Shown here in pieces: positions 27,215 through 36,243 of a stretch of DNA of 64,000 nt (position 1 is the stretch's first letter; the number at the start of each line of letters is the position of its first letter). Position numbers and translations under genes: made by a program. The DNA comes from Geitlerinema sp. PCC 9228 (GTDB lineage Bacteria > Cyanobacteriota > Cyanobacteriia > Cyanobacteriales > PCC-9228). The stretch covers positions 62,001 through 126,000 of the forward strand of contig NZ_LNDC01000094.1 of the NCBI RefSeq assembly GCF_001870905.1, in the 5' to 3' direction. The notes under the pieces are model-generated. The model saw nothing but the letters and a program-made list of their open reading frames with translations, did not search any database and was not told where the DNA came from.

Positions 27215-29506
27215 TTATTTTCGTCGTTGCAGTGGATAGATAATAAACAAGCTTTTCACCAAGGCTTTTAAGGAACGAATTTCATCCGCTACTTTCGGTT
27301 GCGGCCAGTGTTCCCGACGGCAATAAACAAACTCCATAATTTGTAACTCTTGCTGCAACTCCATTGGCAAAAACTGACAGCCAATACTCGTTCCTATACG
27401 TTTGACTTCTGCTTCTACTTCAATAAAGTCACCGATAAACTCTATTTTGACAACATCGCCTTTTTGGAAATGAATGCCTTTGTTATTGCGAAACGATGCC
27501 CCCGATTCGGAAACATCGAAAATCCGCGAGATAAATTGAAAGTTATCTTGATGGGGAATGGTGATTTTACATAAAGGCGAACAACTAACCCGCGGCGTTT
27601 TGCGTTCGTCAACTCCATCAATCGCTGCCATCAGACTAATCCATAAAATAATGGCATTAAACTCCGTCCACAACAAGTTAATCGTATAGGCAGTACTAAA
27701 ATCTTCAATCCGGAATAAATTAAATAAAAGAGCCATCCAGTTCAGGATAATTAATATAATAATTGGTTTTGTTAAATTAACATCAATATAAGATTCTCGA
27801 CGCAATACACCCTTAGGCGTTACGTCAAAGTAAATAGGAACTTTGGGCATAAATAAAACCTGTACCAGTACTTTAACTACGGCAAAGGTTTGCAAAGCAT
27901 TGTAGACAAAAGATACAAAAATCGTACGAGCACCAATCACCCAAGAAATCCCAACAGTGGCAAACACATAATTAGGAACCCAATATAAAATAATATCGGG
28001 AATATTGGTATCTAAAGGTCGCATGCCAAATAGAAGAAAACATAACGGGGCAATATAAGCAATACTTAAAATTCCTTGTTCGATCCAAAATAAAATTCCG
28101 GAAAAATGGTTAATCTTTTGTAAAAGGTTCAAGCCTGGAATCAAGAGAGGATTGTAGCGGCTAAACAATACCTTGAGGGTTCCTTCAGCCCAGCGAATGC
28201 GCTGTACCAAATAGGCACTGAGACTTTCCGGGGCCGAACCAATACTAAGCAGTTCGTTGAGGTAGACAGTTTTGTAACCGCGACTTTGCAACAGCATGCC
28301 AGCAATCCAATCTTCAACAATGGTTCCTGTAGGAAATCCCCCAATTTCTTCTAGAGAACTTCGCCGCATGAGGATAGAAGTTCCCGTACAAACAATGCTG
28401 TTGGTGCGATCGCGCCCCGGTTGAATAATATTATAAAAAACCGCCTGTTCGTGGGGAAGAATGCGCCCTCCCAAATTAATCTCTGGCGGGTCGGGATTGT
28501 AAAAGTTTTGTGGCGTGACCACCAACGCCACCTCCGGGTCTTCAAAAAAACCTAGAGTTCGTTCTAAAAAATGGTTGAGCGGGATAAAATCCGCATCTAA
28601 AATAACAATAATTTCCCCTTCCGTAGCTTGGAGACCAAAATTTAAATTGCCCGCTTTATAGTGCCGCCTCTCCTCTCGACTCAAATAGTTGCAACGCAAC
28701 TCCCGAGCCAATTTTTTTACCTCCGGACGTTTGCCATCATCGAGTACCCAAATTTGCTTGTGGGGATAGTTAATGGTCATGCATCCCACCAACGTTCGTT
28801 TAAGAATAGAAATAGATTCGTTTAAAGTAGGAATAAGAATATCTACATTGGGGGCGTAATATCCCTGTTGGATACGTTCTGCACCTCGATCGGCTTCCGG
28901 AGTGCGATTGGTAGGATAAACCGTTTGATAAGCAACCAACGTCATATTGACGATGGCTACTAGTTCCATGCAAAACACTCCGATACTTAAGGGACCGTTG
29001 TATAAATCCAAAATTAATGTTTCGGTAGCGCGCCACCAGAAATATCGTATATTTAAGTAGGATCCTCCTAATAATAAAAGCAAACGAATCCAAAAGGGCG
29101 GTACATTCTGGAAAGTAGAACGCAAAACCAGTGTTGCCCCCATAACCATAGCTGTCGGAACAAAAATATACTGTTTGTCAAGAATGCCGTTTAAGCTTTC
29201 CGAAAAGAAAATCCAATTACAAATATTGAGGCTGGTAAATAAAGCAATGACAAAGAAATTCCACGCCCGAAAACTAAATTCTGGATAGAAACGCTGGCTA
29301 GATTGATGGCTTACATTCCTAGAACTAGCCACTGTTTTTTTATTTTTTTGGCATTTTTTTAGGAATTTCAAGGTCGTTATTTGCAGCAGCATGGCATTTT
29401 TAAAAACAGGCAGAAATGCTGTAGATAGCGACCCTGAAGAGGTTCTTTCCGAATAGAGAAAAGAGGAAATAAAAAAGTGGCATCGACGATGGAACGATGG
29501 AATCAA
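27215..29506 (-). CDS. GT2 polysaccharide synthase (cellulose synthase-like) with PilZ domain
   Basis: This 763-residue inner-membrane processive glycosyltransferase resembles BcsA/CesA. After N-terminal membrane helices, the GT2 domain holds VLDDGKRPEV (first Asp), ILDADFIP (D-x-D), TIVEDWIAG (the catalytic Asp of the TED motif, here VED) and QRIRWAEG (Q-x-x-R-W, acceptor site). Further helices follow, then a C-terminal PilZ domain with R-x-x-x-R (ERKTPRV) and D-x-S-x-x-G (DVSESGASF). Those are the c-di-GMP contacts, so activity is likely c-di-GMP dependent. Product is probably cellulose or a related beta-glucan. The first 38 codons are weakly conserved; Met39 may be the true start. The lectin and HlyD-like genes lie upstream and the alpha/alpha-barrel gene downstream. 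Confidence 0.9.
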   Translation of the reverse strand: MIPSFHRRCHFFISSFLYSERTSSGSLSTAFLPVFKNAMLLQITTLKFLKKCQKNKKTVASSRNVSHQSSQRFYPEFSFRAWNFFVIALFTSLNICNWIFFSESLNGILDKQYIFVPTAMVMGATLVLRSTFQNVPPFWIRLLLLLGGSYLNIRYFWWRATETLILDLYNGPLSIGVFCMELVAIVNMTLVAYQTVYPTNRTPEADRGAERIQQGYYAPNVDILIPTLNESISILKRTLVGCMTINYPHKQIWVLDDGKRPEVKKLARELRCNYLSREERRHYKAGNLNFGLQATEGEIIVILDADFIPLNHFLERTLGFFEDPEVALVVTPQNFYNPDPPEINLGGRILPHEQAVFYNIIQPGRDRTNSIVCTGTSILMRRSSLEEIGGFPTGTIVEDWIAGMLLQSRGYKTVYLNELLSIGSAPESLSAYLVQRIRWAEGTLKVLFSRYNPLLIPGLNLLQKINHFSGILFWIEQGILSIAYIAPLCFLLFGMRPLDTNIPDIILYWVPNYVFATVGISWVIGARTIFVSFVYNALQTFAVVKVLVQVLFMPKVPIYFDVTPKGVLRRESYIDVNLTKPIIILIILNWMALLFNLFRIEDFSTAYTINLLWTEFNAIILWISLMAAIDGVDERKTPRVSCSPLCKITIPHQDNFQFISRIFDVSESGASFRNNKGIHFQKGDVVKIEFIGDFIEVEAEVKRIGTSIGCQFLPMELQQELQIMEFVYCRREHWPQPKVADEIRSLKALVKSLFIIYPLQRRK

Positions 29507-29584
29507 AAAAGAAGGGGTTCAATGGTTACAGCCAACCATCTTCAACCCTCTTTTAACAACCAATATTTCTACAATCGTTTTACT

Positions 29585-30718
29585 TTACGAACGACGACGC
29601 CACAACCAACCACCAATTCCTATGCTGGCAATTCCTAGGATTGCCAACCAAGAATCCGATTCTGGTACCTCTTTGGGGACCTTGTTGTCTTCCAGCGTCT
29701 CAAACGACCATTCTAGAATATCTTGATTTTGCCAGGAGCCTCCTGTGGAGCCGGTAAAACCAACCCAGGCATTTTTTCCAGACAAAATATCCGTTAAGTT
29801 GAAATTCTCCACGGATAAAGAATAAGTATCGGAAGTCCCAGAAAGATCGGAAGTATCGGTTAAAAATACTTCTAAATTGCTGGATTCGTAGCGGATGGTT
29901 ACTTCAAAAATATTTCCGCTGGATAAATTCGGAAGATCGTTACCTCCTTGAAAGGCAAGAGAATTGCGGGGGAATTCCCCGAAAATTTCTGCGCCGGGTG
30001 CCTCGGAAATGCCTTGTATGCTGATATGGTTGCTGGTTTCCCGATTCAGGGGATCGATGGTACTATCACCAAACTGCTCGAAATCATTCGTATTGTCCCA
30101 AGTATCGAATTCGATAGCGAGGGTATTATTGAGGCTACCGTAGCCTAGGTCGCCACCACCGATATCGGAAATGGCGTCGCTACCTATTGTTTGCAACACA
30201 AAGGCAAATCCATCGCCGCCAAAATTGCCGCTACTATCAGCAGGAACGCCGCCGTTGATGGTAGGGTCGGTTTGTTGTTCGTCTCGCAAATCGGAAATTT
30301 GAAACTGGAATGTGGTTTCAAAACCGTTTGCGATCGCTCGGGGGTTGGTTTGCCAAGCGGAAGTTTTTTGCCATTGTCTGCCGCTACCCGTCAAGCGCAG
30401 TACGCCATCTTGCTCTGGCACCACTTGCACGCCATTGTTGGGGTCTGGAATGACATTATCTGCGTTGGGTTGGGCATTGGGAGGCAGTCCGTCACTGGTG
30501 AAAAAACTGCTAACATTCAAATCGGTAGGTACGGTCTCGAACTTGTAGTCAAACGAGGCGGCTCGTACGGGATTTCCCCAGGAAGCCATGGCAGTTAGCG
30601 ATAAAACACTGCCAATCGGGACAATCCCCAAAGCCGACAAGACCTTGCGAGTTTTCCCGCCGTTGCTACGGAAAATCCTGATGAGCGAACAGCGATCGCT
30701 GTTGGTTTTTACAAACAT
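29585..30718 (-). CDS. PEP-CTERM-anchored L-type lectin-like protein
   Basis: The 377-residue exported protein carries a legume-type (L-type) lectin domain: ETTFQFQISD, GGDGFAFVLQ and LAIEFDTWDN, the last two being metal- and sugar-site strands. It ends with a PEP-CTERM-like sorting tag: the short motif VPES, a hydrophobic helix (WLAILGIASIGIGGWLW) and RRRS. Such proteins are processed by exosortase; none is visible in this window. I start at 30718, where AAGGAGG lies about 9 bases ahead, rather than 15 codons upstream. A signal helix follows at about residues 27-45. A minus-strand TTGACA (30816-30821) may serve as its -35 box. It is 78 bases upstream of the GT2 gene, suggesting a polysaccharide-binding partner. 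Confidence 0.82.
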   Translation of the reverse strand: MFVKTNSDRCSLIRIFRSNGGKTRKVLSALGIVPIGSVLSLTAMASWGNPVRAASFDYKFETVPTDLNVSSFFTSDGLPPNAQPNADNVIPDPNNGVQVVPEQDGVLRLTGSGRQWQKTSAWQTNPRAIANGFETTFQFQISDLRDEQQTDPTINGGVPADSSGNFGGDGFAFVLQTIGSDAISDIGGGDLGYGSLNNTLAIEFDTWDNTNDFEQFGDSTIDPLNRETSNHISIQGISEAPGAEIFGEFPRNSLAFQGGNDLPNLSSGNIFEVTIRYESSNLEVFLTDTSDLSGTSDTYSLSVENFNLTDILSGKNAWVGFTGSTGGSWQNQDILEWSFETLEDNKVPKEVPESDSWLAILGIASIGIGGWLWRRRS

Positions 30719-31090
30719 GGTTGGTACACCCTCCTTAGAAGTAGATGCACAATCTACTTTCACCCACTTTCATTATCCGCAATTTTACGGTTAGATCCAT
30801 CGGCCAAATGGCGTATGTCAACCGCAAAAAAACGTAAATGTACACGGTCATACTGGCAATATACGCTAGTATATCGAGAATCTATTTAAAGATCCTGTGA
30901 AAATAGACGCGCAAAAAACAATGAATCAACATAAGTAGTTTTACTGGGAAGGCAAGACCCATTATGCCTCCAGCAGTTGCAAACTGTGCTCGGTTCGACT
31001 AGAGGAATAAAAAAAACCTCACTATAACAAATAGAAACCAAAATTGCTCCCTATGCAACCTCTCCCCCGCCCAAACAATTTTATGATTCC
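30719..31090. other. Intergenic region between lectin and HlyD genes
   Basis: This 372-base gap contains the likely lectin promoter region on the minus strand, with TTGACA at 30816-30821 reading toward the lectin. The -10 box is unclear. A small palindromic AT-rich patch lies near 30861-30880. I see no RNA gene or ORF. Confidence 0.35.
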
Positions 31091-32443
31091 TTAAAAAAGA
31101 GAAAACCAGGGAGACTGTCTCCGATTCCACTGACGGGTCGGAGTAATTTCCACTTGAACCAACTGCCCGACATTACAAAATTTAGGACGAATTGGGGTAT
31201 TTGTCTCCGTATATTCCAGGTCTTCGTCAAAAAAACGGGCTTCCTCGTCCAACTCAATGCGAACTTGAACAAGTTGCTTGCGCCTGAAGTCAGGGGGTTG
31301 CACGGCAACATCCTTGCCCAAATCCGAGTTCCCGCCCAAATAAGAGCGAATGGTTTTCACTTCTCCTTCCAGGGTATCCTCACGATAGTGCAATTTGATG
31401 TCGGCACTAGCGCCAATGCCAAAACGCTTCAAATCATCTATCGTAACAAACGCCTCCACCCACAGAGAAGAACAATCCAATAGTTCTATCAAGGGTTGGT
31501 TGGCAATGACACGCTCCCCTTCTTGCACCAAAACCTCCCAAATCACTGTTGTTCTGGGTGCCCTCACCAGGTCGGCACTACGGTTGCGAGCCACCTGTCT
31601 TGCCAGCTCGATTTCCTGGCGCAGGGTGCTAATGCGGGCCATAATCTCTTGCCTTTCCAGGGTAAGATCTTGTCGGCGACGCCGGCGCTCCTGTTCTATT
31701 TCCGAGGGCAATTCTTGGCTGGATCGTAACAAGGAAATCCGGCTTTCGGCGATCGCTTCTGCCCGCTGTTTTAGCTGTTGCTTGGCTGCCAGCTCCGATT
31801 TGGCCTTCTCCAGAGCCTTTTTGGCTTGCTGCACCTGCAAAGAACTTACCTGCTCCTCGTTTTTCGCTTCCTCCAGCGACAGGCGGGCGATCGCACCTGC
31901 ATCCGCCAAGGTTTGAAACTTTTCCAATTTCGAGCGTGCCAGCGCCGCCTCTGCCCGGGCAATCTCCAAATCCAGCTTTGCCTGTTCCACCTGATTGTTA
32001 GCCAGCGTTACATCCAAACCCAACTGAGCTTGTTGTAGCTGCGTTCTCAGAGCCAAATCGCTAATATTCAAAAGCAACTCGGCCGTACGCGGGTCGTAAA
32101 CAGGAATTTCCTGTCTCAACCTCTGGTTTAACGTTTCTAGCCTCGTTTGTGCCAGTTCTAATTCAGATAAACGCTGTTGCAGGTCTTGAGAGTTGGCCAG
32201 GGGATCTACCACATTCAGCAACGCTTCCTCAGCAGCCACTGAAGTGCCCGTTTGTAACGAGTGCAGTTGCTTGATAACACCATCGATGGGGGCACGAATC
32301 GTGGTAATCCGACCGTTAACAAAAGCTTCAGTCGTGGTTACCGCTGCCATCCGCCCCCATAATAAGGTAATCCCCCAAATCAGCAATCCCAAGCCAGTGC
32401 CAAACAGAACAATTCGGTTTAGCAAAGCGGCAATATTACGCAT
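31091..32443 (-). CDS. HlyD-family membrane fusion (adaptor) protein
   Basis: The 450-residue periplasmic adaptor has an N-terminal membrane helix (residues 10-30), a lipoyl-like half-motif (APIDGVIKQL), and a very long alpha-helical hairpin from about 80 to 285. Beta-barrel segments follow (RAPRTTVIWEVLVQEGERV, LWVEAFVTIDDL). Such proteins bridge inner-membrane machines to outer-membrane TolC-like pores. No ABC ATPase or TolC gene is present here. Its neighbours on the same strand are a lectin and a cellulose-synthase-like GT2. That pairing recalls the proposed cyanobacterial Xcs cellulose export system of GT, HlyD-like protein and TolC. The family assignment is firm; the partner assignment is inference. 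Confidence 0.88.
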   Translation of the reverse strand: MRNIAALLNRIVLFGTGLGLLIWGITLLWGRMAAVTTTEAFVNGRITTIRAPIDGVIKQLHSLQTGTSVAAEEALLNVVDPLANSQDLQQRLSELELAQTRLETLNQRLRQEIPVYDPRTAELLLNISDLALRTQLQQAQLGLDVTLANNQVEQAKLDLEIARAEAALARSKLEKFQTLADAGAIARLSLEEAKNEEQVSSLQVQQAKKALEKAKSELAAKQQLKQRAEAIAESRISLLRSSQELPSEIEQERRRRRQDLTLERQEIMARISTLRQEIELARQVARNRSADLVRAPRTTVIWEVLVQEGERVIANQPLIELLDCSSLWVEAFVTIDDLKRFGIGASADIKLHYREDTLEGEVKTIRSYLGGNSDLGKDVAVQPPDFRRKQLVQVRIELDEEARFFDEDLEYTETNTPIRPKFCNVGQLVQVEITPTRQWNRRQSPWFSLF

Positions 32444-32912
32444 AGTTGGGGATCCTGTCCTTCAAAATTATGAATACATAACTACGACCGCTACATGATT
32501 CCGCTACGTACTTGTATCCTAACTTTTTCCCTATGCGACCGCGACCCGATCGGAGGCTCTCAGCAGCCAATACCTCCGCAATACCGCGTAGACCAGCACC
32601 CACCCATAGGACCCTCTCCAACCACCCACAGCTGCGAACTCGGGGAAAAATTCCCGATCTAGTGTACCCGTCTTGGTTGTACCTGATGCGATCGCCGACA
32701 GATAATTTTTTCACCAGCCTCGGTCACATCATTATCGTTCACCATACACCCGATTTGGCGATCGCGATCGCGACTCGATGTTTGTTCGATCGCACCTGTC
32801 TAGCGATTGGTTATCTATCCTGATACTAGAGGTTCTCTAGTGTAGCTGCAAGATAAAGACGCACGTACCAGATCTCCATACATCCGCCAACATTCCCCTA
32901 AGGAGTTTCACC
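32444..32912. other. Intergenic region with clustered HIP1 sites
   Basis: This 469-base gap lies between the divergent HlyD gene and a small membrane protein gene. Overlapping HIP1-like sites occur at 32758-32776. Short open frames exist on both strands without ribosome sites or conserved-looking composition. I see no RNA gene. Confidence 0.35.
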
Positions 32913-33140
32913 ATGTTTCCCCTATTTTTGATTCCCGTTTTTATTGCGGCCGTCGCTGTCTGTTTGTACGCCTGTATCGCAGAAGAAATTTATCGCATCC
33001 TGGCTTTGTGCATTTGTTTGCTTTGCACGGCAATTGGCTTAATTTTGGCACCCTGGCAAATTCAAGGAACCGTTCTGGTTCTTGCCCTTTGGCTCACGCG
33101 GCAATTTTCCCTACCCAAGCACAACAACTATCGAGTATAA
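32913..33140 (+). CDS. Small membrane protein, unknown
   Basis: This 75-residue protein is almost entirely hydrophobic for its first 63 residues. Two or three membrane helices are likely (4-22, 28-47, 50-64), with a short acidic turn AEEIYR between the first two, then a basic polar tail. AAGGAG sits 9 bases ahead of the ATG, which supports real translation. I do not recognise a family. It is followed 115 bases later by another tiny membrane protein on the same strand. Confidence 0.6.
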   Translation: MFPLFLIPVFIAAVAVCLYACIAEEIYRILALCICLLCTAIGLILAPWQIQGTVLVLALWLTRQFSLPKHNNYRV

Positions 33141-33254
33141 AGTTACAAATGTTTTCACAAGTTTATGAAGTTTTTGTGACATTCTCCCCGTTTGTGTAAA
33201 AAGTATGGAAAAATAAAAGTGGGGATCGAGATGTGGTGACCCTTGGGGGGAATT

Positions 33255-33443
33255 ATGGTAGAACTTCTTTTTATTTTCATAACCGCGATCGCAGTCATTT
33301 TTACGGCCTATGTGGCTGCTTTGTTGGGAACAGCTGTTGGTGGACTGCTATCCTTTTTACAATTGCTGCCGGAATGGAGTTGGACCGTCGTCCTCACCGC
33401 TTCCATTGTTTTAACGCTGCAAAGATTGCGCTACTCTCCCTAA
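33255..33443 (+). CDS. Small membrane protein, unknown
   Basis: The 62-residue product has two predicted membrane helices (about 3-27 and 38-53) separated by a short loop LQLLPEWSW, and ends in a basic RLRYSP tail. GGGGGG lies a few bases before the ATG and may act as the ribosome site. A TTG four codons upstream extends the frame but is less likely. No family is recognised. The upstream gap contains the inverted pair TCACAA/TTGTGA, whose role is unclear. Confidence 0.5.
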   Translation: MVELLFIFITAIAVIFTAYVAALLGTAVGGLLSFLQLLPEWSWTVVLTASIVLTLQRLRYSP

Positions 33444-33653
33444 ATCAAAGCGAATCGAAATCTGGGGAAATGGTTGCGTTCAAAGCCATTTCCCATAACT
33501 GTTGTATTCCCTAAATATCACACCGATCGATCTAAAACCAATATAAAAATTTTTTAGCAAATGCCAAAGATATCTGCAAACTACACCGGCGATCGCCACT
33601 TGAATTTTGCCGGAAAATTCTCTATTCTATAGGTATTGCACTTCACTCGCGCC

Positions 33654-34649
33654 ATGCCATTCATTCACATCCGGCCGCCTTGGCAACTCTCCGAGCGCGC
33701 AATCACCCCCGAAGCCATTTACATCAACCGCCGTCGCTTTTTAAAAAGTGCCTTGCAAGCTGGCATTGGCGGTACCATTTTAGCCGCTACCGGATGCAGC
33801 CCGGGGGGAAACCACCAAAACAGCGCCAAAAAACCCAACTACAGCTACGATGTTGGTGCCTATCCCCGCCACCCAGATATTCCCGTTCCCAAGCGAGAAA
33901 TCACCAACCCCAATATCGCCGCCACCTACAACAACTTCTACGAATTTGGCGGTGGCAAATCAGTGTGGAAAAAAGCACAAGCACTACCCACCGAACCCTG
34001 GCAAGTGGAAGTCACGGGATTGGTGAAAAATCCACGTACCTACGACATCGACGACATCAAAAAACGATTTCCCTTAGAAGAACGCATCTACCGCTTTCGT
34101 TGCGTAGAAGCTTGGTCCATGGTACTGCCTTGGGTGGGATTTCCCATGTACAAACTGCTACAAGACGTAGAACCTACCTCCGCAGCTAAATACGTCAGCT
34201 TTCAATCTTTCTACGACCCCAAAATTACCAAAGGACCGGGTTTGTCGATGCTGGGGGTAGACCTGCCCTGGCCTTACGTGGAAGGGATGCGTATTGAAGA
34301 AATGGCCAACGAATTGGCCTTTTTTGCGACGGGAATCTACGGTCATGACTTGCCCAAACAACACGGTGCCCCCATTCGCATGGTGATTCCCTGGAAATAC
34401 GGGTTCAAGGGCGCTAAATCCATTGTGAAAATCGAGTTTCTCGCCGAAAAACCGGCAACATTTTGGAATACGTTGCAACCCAACGAGTATGGTTTTGAAG
34501 CCAACGTCAATCCCAACGTTCCCCATCCCCGCTGGTCGCAAGCCCAAGAACGGTTTATTGGCAATGTCGAGTCGTTTTCCTACGAAACCCGACCGACACT
34601 TTTGTATAACGGATACGGCGAGTTTGTGGCCAATTTGTATAAAAGCTAG
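33654..34649 (+). CDS. msrP: Protein-methionine-sulfoxide reductase catalytic subunit MsrP (YedY)
   Basis: MsrP is a periplasmic molybdoenzyme that repairs oxidised methionines in exported proteins. The protein has a Tat signal with RRRFLK at 26-31 and a following hydrophobic stretch. The mature domain carries the molybdenum-ligating Cys150 in YRFRCVEAWSMV and the MPT-binding HGAPIRMVIPWKYGFKGAKSI block. The length (331) is typical. I use the ATG at 33654 (MPFIHIRPPW); a TTG six codons earlier is less likely. The usual haem partner MsrQ is not adjacent, so electrons may come from elsewhere. Confidence 0.92.
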   Translation: MPFIHIRPPWQLSERAITPEAIYINRRRFLKSALQAGIGGTILAATGCSPGGNHQNSAKKPNYSYDVGAYPRHPDIPVPKREITNPNIAATYNNFYEFGGGKSVWKKAQALPTEPWQVEVTGLVKNPRTYDIDDIKKRFPLEERIYRFRCVEAWSMVLPWVGFPMYKLLQDVEPTSAAKYVSFQSFYDPKITKGPGLSMLGVDLPWPYVEGMRIEEMANELAFFATGIYGHDLPKQHGAPIRMVIPWKYGFKGAKSIVKIEFLAEKPATFWNTLQPNEYGFEANVNPNVPHPRWSQAQERFIGNVESFSYETRPTLLYNGYGEFVANLYKS

Positions 34650-34745
34650 TGCGAGACTCACTTTTCCCAATCGAGGTGCGGAACGTAGTTTTCAAGAGAT
34701 GAAAAATTGTAGGCGATCGCTGGTGGTTAGAAAGTATCAGAAACA

Positions 34746-36032
34746 TCAACTAAGATAATAATCCCGCGTTCCTTTTGCCACAATCGCTTCTCCCAAACGT
34801 TGCAAACCGCGTACGTAAGCCGCCGTACGACAGTCAATATCTTTTTCCTGTGCCAAAGACCAAACGCATTCAGTTTCGTGGACCATTCTCTCTTGCAAAC
34901 GTTGGGAAACTTCCTCACCACGCCAGTACAAACCGCTGCGGTTTTGCAACCATTCAAAATAACTAACGGTTACGCCGCCAGCATTGACCAAAATATCGGG
35001 AACCACTTGTACGCCGCGACTGGCTAAAATGCGATCGCCGTGTGGGGTAATTGGACCGTTGGCAACTTCAAAAATCCACTTAGCACGGATTTTGTGGGCA
35101 TTTTCCCCAGTAATTTGATTGCCCAAAGCAGCAGGAATCAAAATATCTACATCTAGCTGCAGCAACTCTTCATTGCTAATCACCTCGTGTTCTACCACAT
35201 TGCAAACACTGCCTTGACAGTAAACCGCCTTCATGCTGCGATTGGCTTCTTTGTATTGACGCAAGCTGGGAATATTTAAACCTTGCTTGGCGTAAATCCC
35301 CCCTTGCGAATCGCTAACAGCAACCACTTTGTAACCAGCTTGGGCAAGTTCGGTGGCTAAAACCGCCCCAGCATTGCCGAATCCTTGGATGGCAACGGTG
35401 GTTTGGTTGGGTTTTTGGGAAAATTTGCCCATAATGGTAGCGATCGCTAAATAAGCTCCCATAGCGGTGGCAGTATCCCGACGCTGGCTGCCTCCCAAAG
35501 TAAGGGGTTTGCCGGTCACCACAGCCGGCGCATGCTGGCGGCGGATCGTACTGTAGCGGTCCATCATCCACCCCATAATGGTTGCATTGGTGTACATATC
35601 AGGGGCGAGAATATCCACATCCGGTCCAATAAAATCCGCGATCGCATCAATGTAGCCGCGGCTTAGCCGTTCTAGCTCTAATTTAGAAAGTTCTTTCGGA
35701 TCGAGGGCAATGCCCCCTTTGGCCCCGCCAAAGGGCAAATCCATCACCGCACATTTAAACGTCATCCAAAAGGCCAGCGACTGGACTTCTTCTAGGGTAA
35801 CCCGGGGATGGTAGCGAACGCCGCCCTTGGTAGGACCTCTGGTATCGTCGTAGCGAACGCGATAGCCTTGAAACATCCGCAGAGAACCATCATCCATGCG
35901 TACGGGAATGGATACTGTCAGGCTGGCTTTGGGATAGCGCAACTGTTCGATGGCATCTTCGGAAATGGAAACATGTTGTAAAGCTTGGCTCAAGCGATCG
36001 CCGATATCATTTTGTAAAGACGTAGGCATCAT
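34746..36032 (-). CDS. gdhA: Glutamate dehydrogenase (Glu/Leu/Phe/Val family)
   Basis: This enzyme of about 428 residues interconverts glutamate and 2-oxoglutarate plus ammonium. Key elements are GPTKGGVRYHP with Lys near 69, WMTFKCAVMDLPFGGAKGG with the catalytic Lys near 93 and the second Lys near 105, and ILAPDMYTN with the active Asp. The Rossmann motif IQGFGNAGAV and the ILVNAGGVTVSYFEW region follow. Two consecutive ATG codons (36032 and 36029) follow a TTG, and no strong Shine-Dalgarno picks among them. Cofactor choice is not clear from sequence. In cyanobacteria GDH is secondary to GS-GOGAT for ammonium assimilation. Confidence 0.92.
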   Translation of the reverse strand: MMPTSLQNDIGDRLSQALQHVSISEDAIEQLRYPKASLTVSIPVRMDDGSLRMFQGYRVRYDDTRGPTKGGVRYHPRVTLEEVQSLAFWMTFKCAVMDLPFGGAKGGIALDPKELSKLELERLSRGYIDAIADFIGPDVDILAPDMYTNATIMGWMMDRYSTIRRQHAPAVVTGKPLTLGGSQRRDTATAMGAYLAIATIMGKFSQKPNQTTVAIQGFGNAGAVLATELAQAGYKVVAVSDSQGGIYAKQGLNIPSLRQYKEANRSMKAVYCQGSVCNVVEHEVISNEELLQLDVDILIPAALGNQITGENAHKIRAKWIFEVANGPITPHGDRILASRGVQVVPDILVNAGGVTVSYFEWLQNRSGLYWRGEEVSQRLQERMVHETECVWSLAQEKDIDCRTAAYVRGLQRLGEAIVAKGTRDYYLS

Positions 36033-36243
36033 CAATAATTTCAGTATAATTTTCTGGTTTCGCCGATGGTTGGTTTTCAGAACAGTTTTATACGCTCCAC
36101 CTGCCGCTTAATATAGTACACTCTACCATGTTCCTGAAAACTTCTTCCCTCTCTTCCCACGCCCAACTCACCACCATCTACACCAGCATTCAGGAATTTC
36201 TCAGAAAAGCCCGGTACCATAGGGGTGAAGACATCTTTGGTGG

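Noticed and set aside
33153-33183. TCACAA ... TTGTGA inverted pair, possible CRP-type site
   Set aside because: The half-sites are in the wrong order and too far apart for a TGTGA-N6-TCACA operator.
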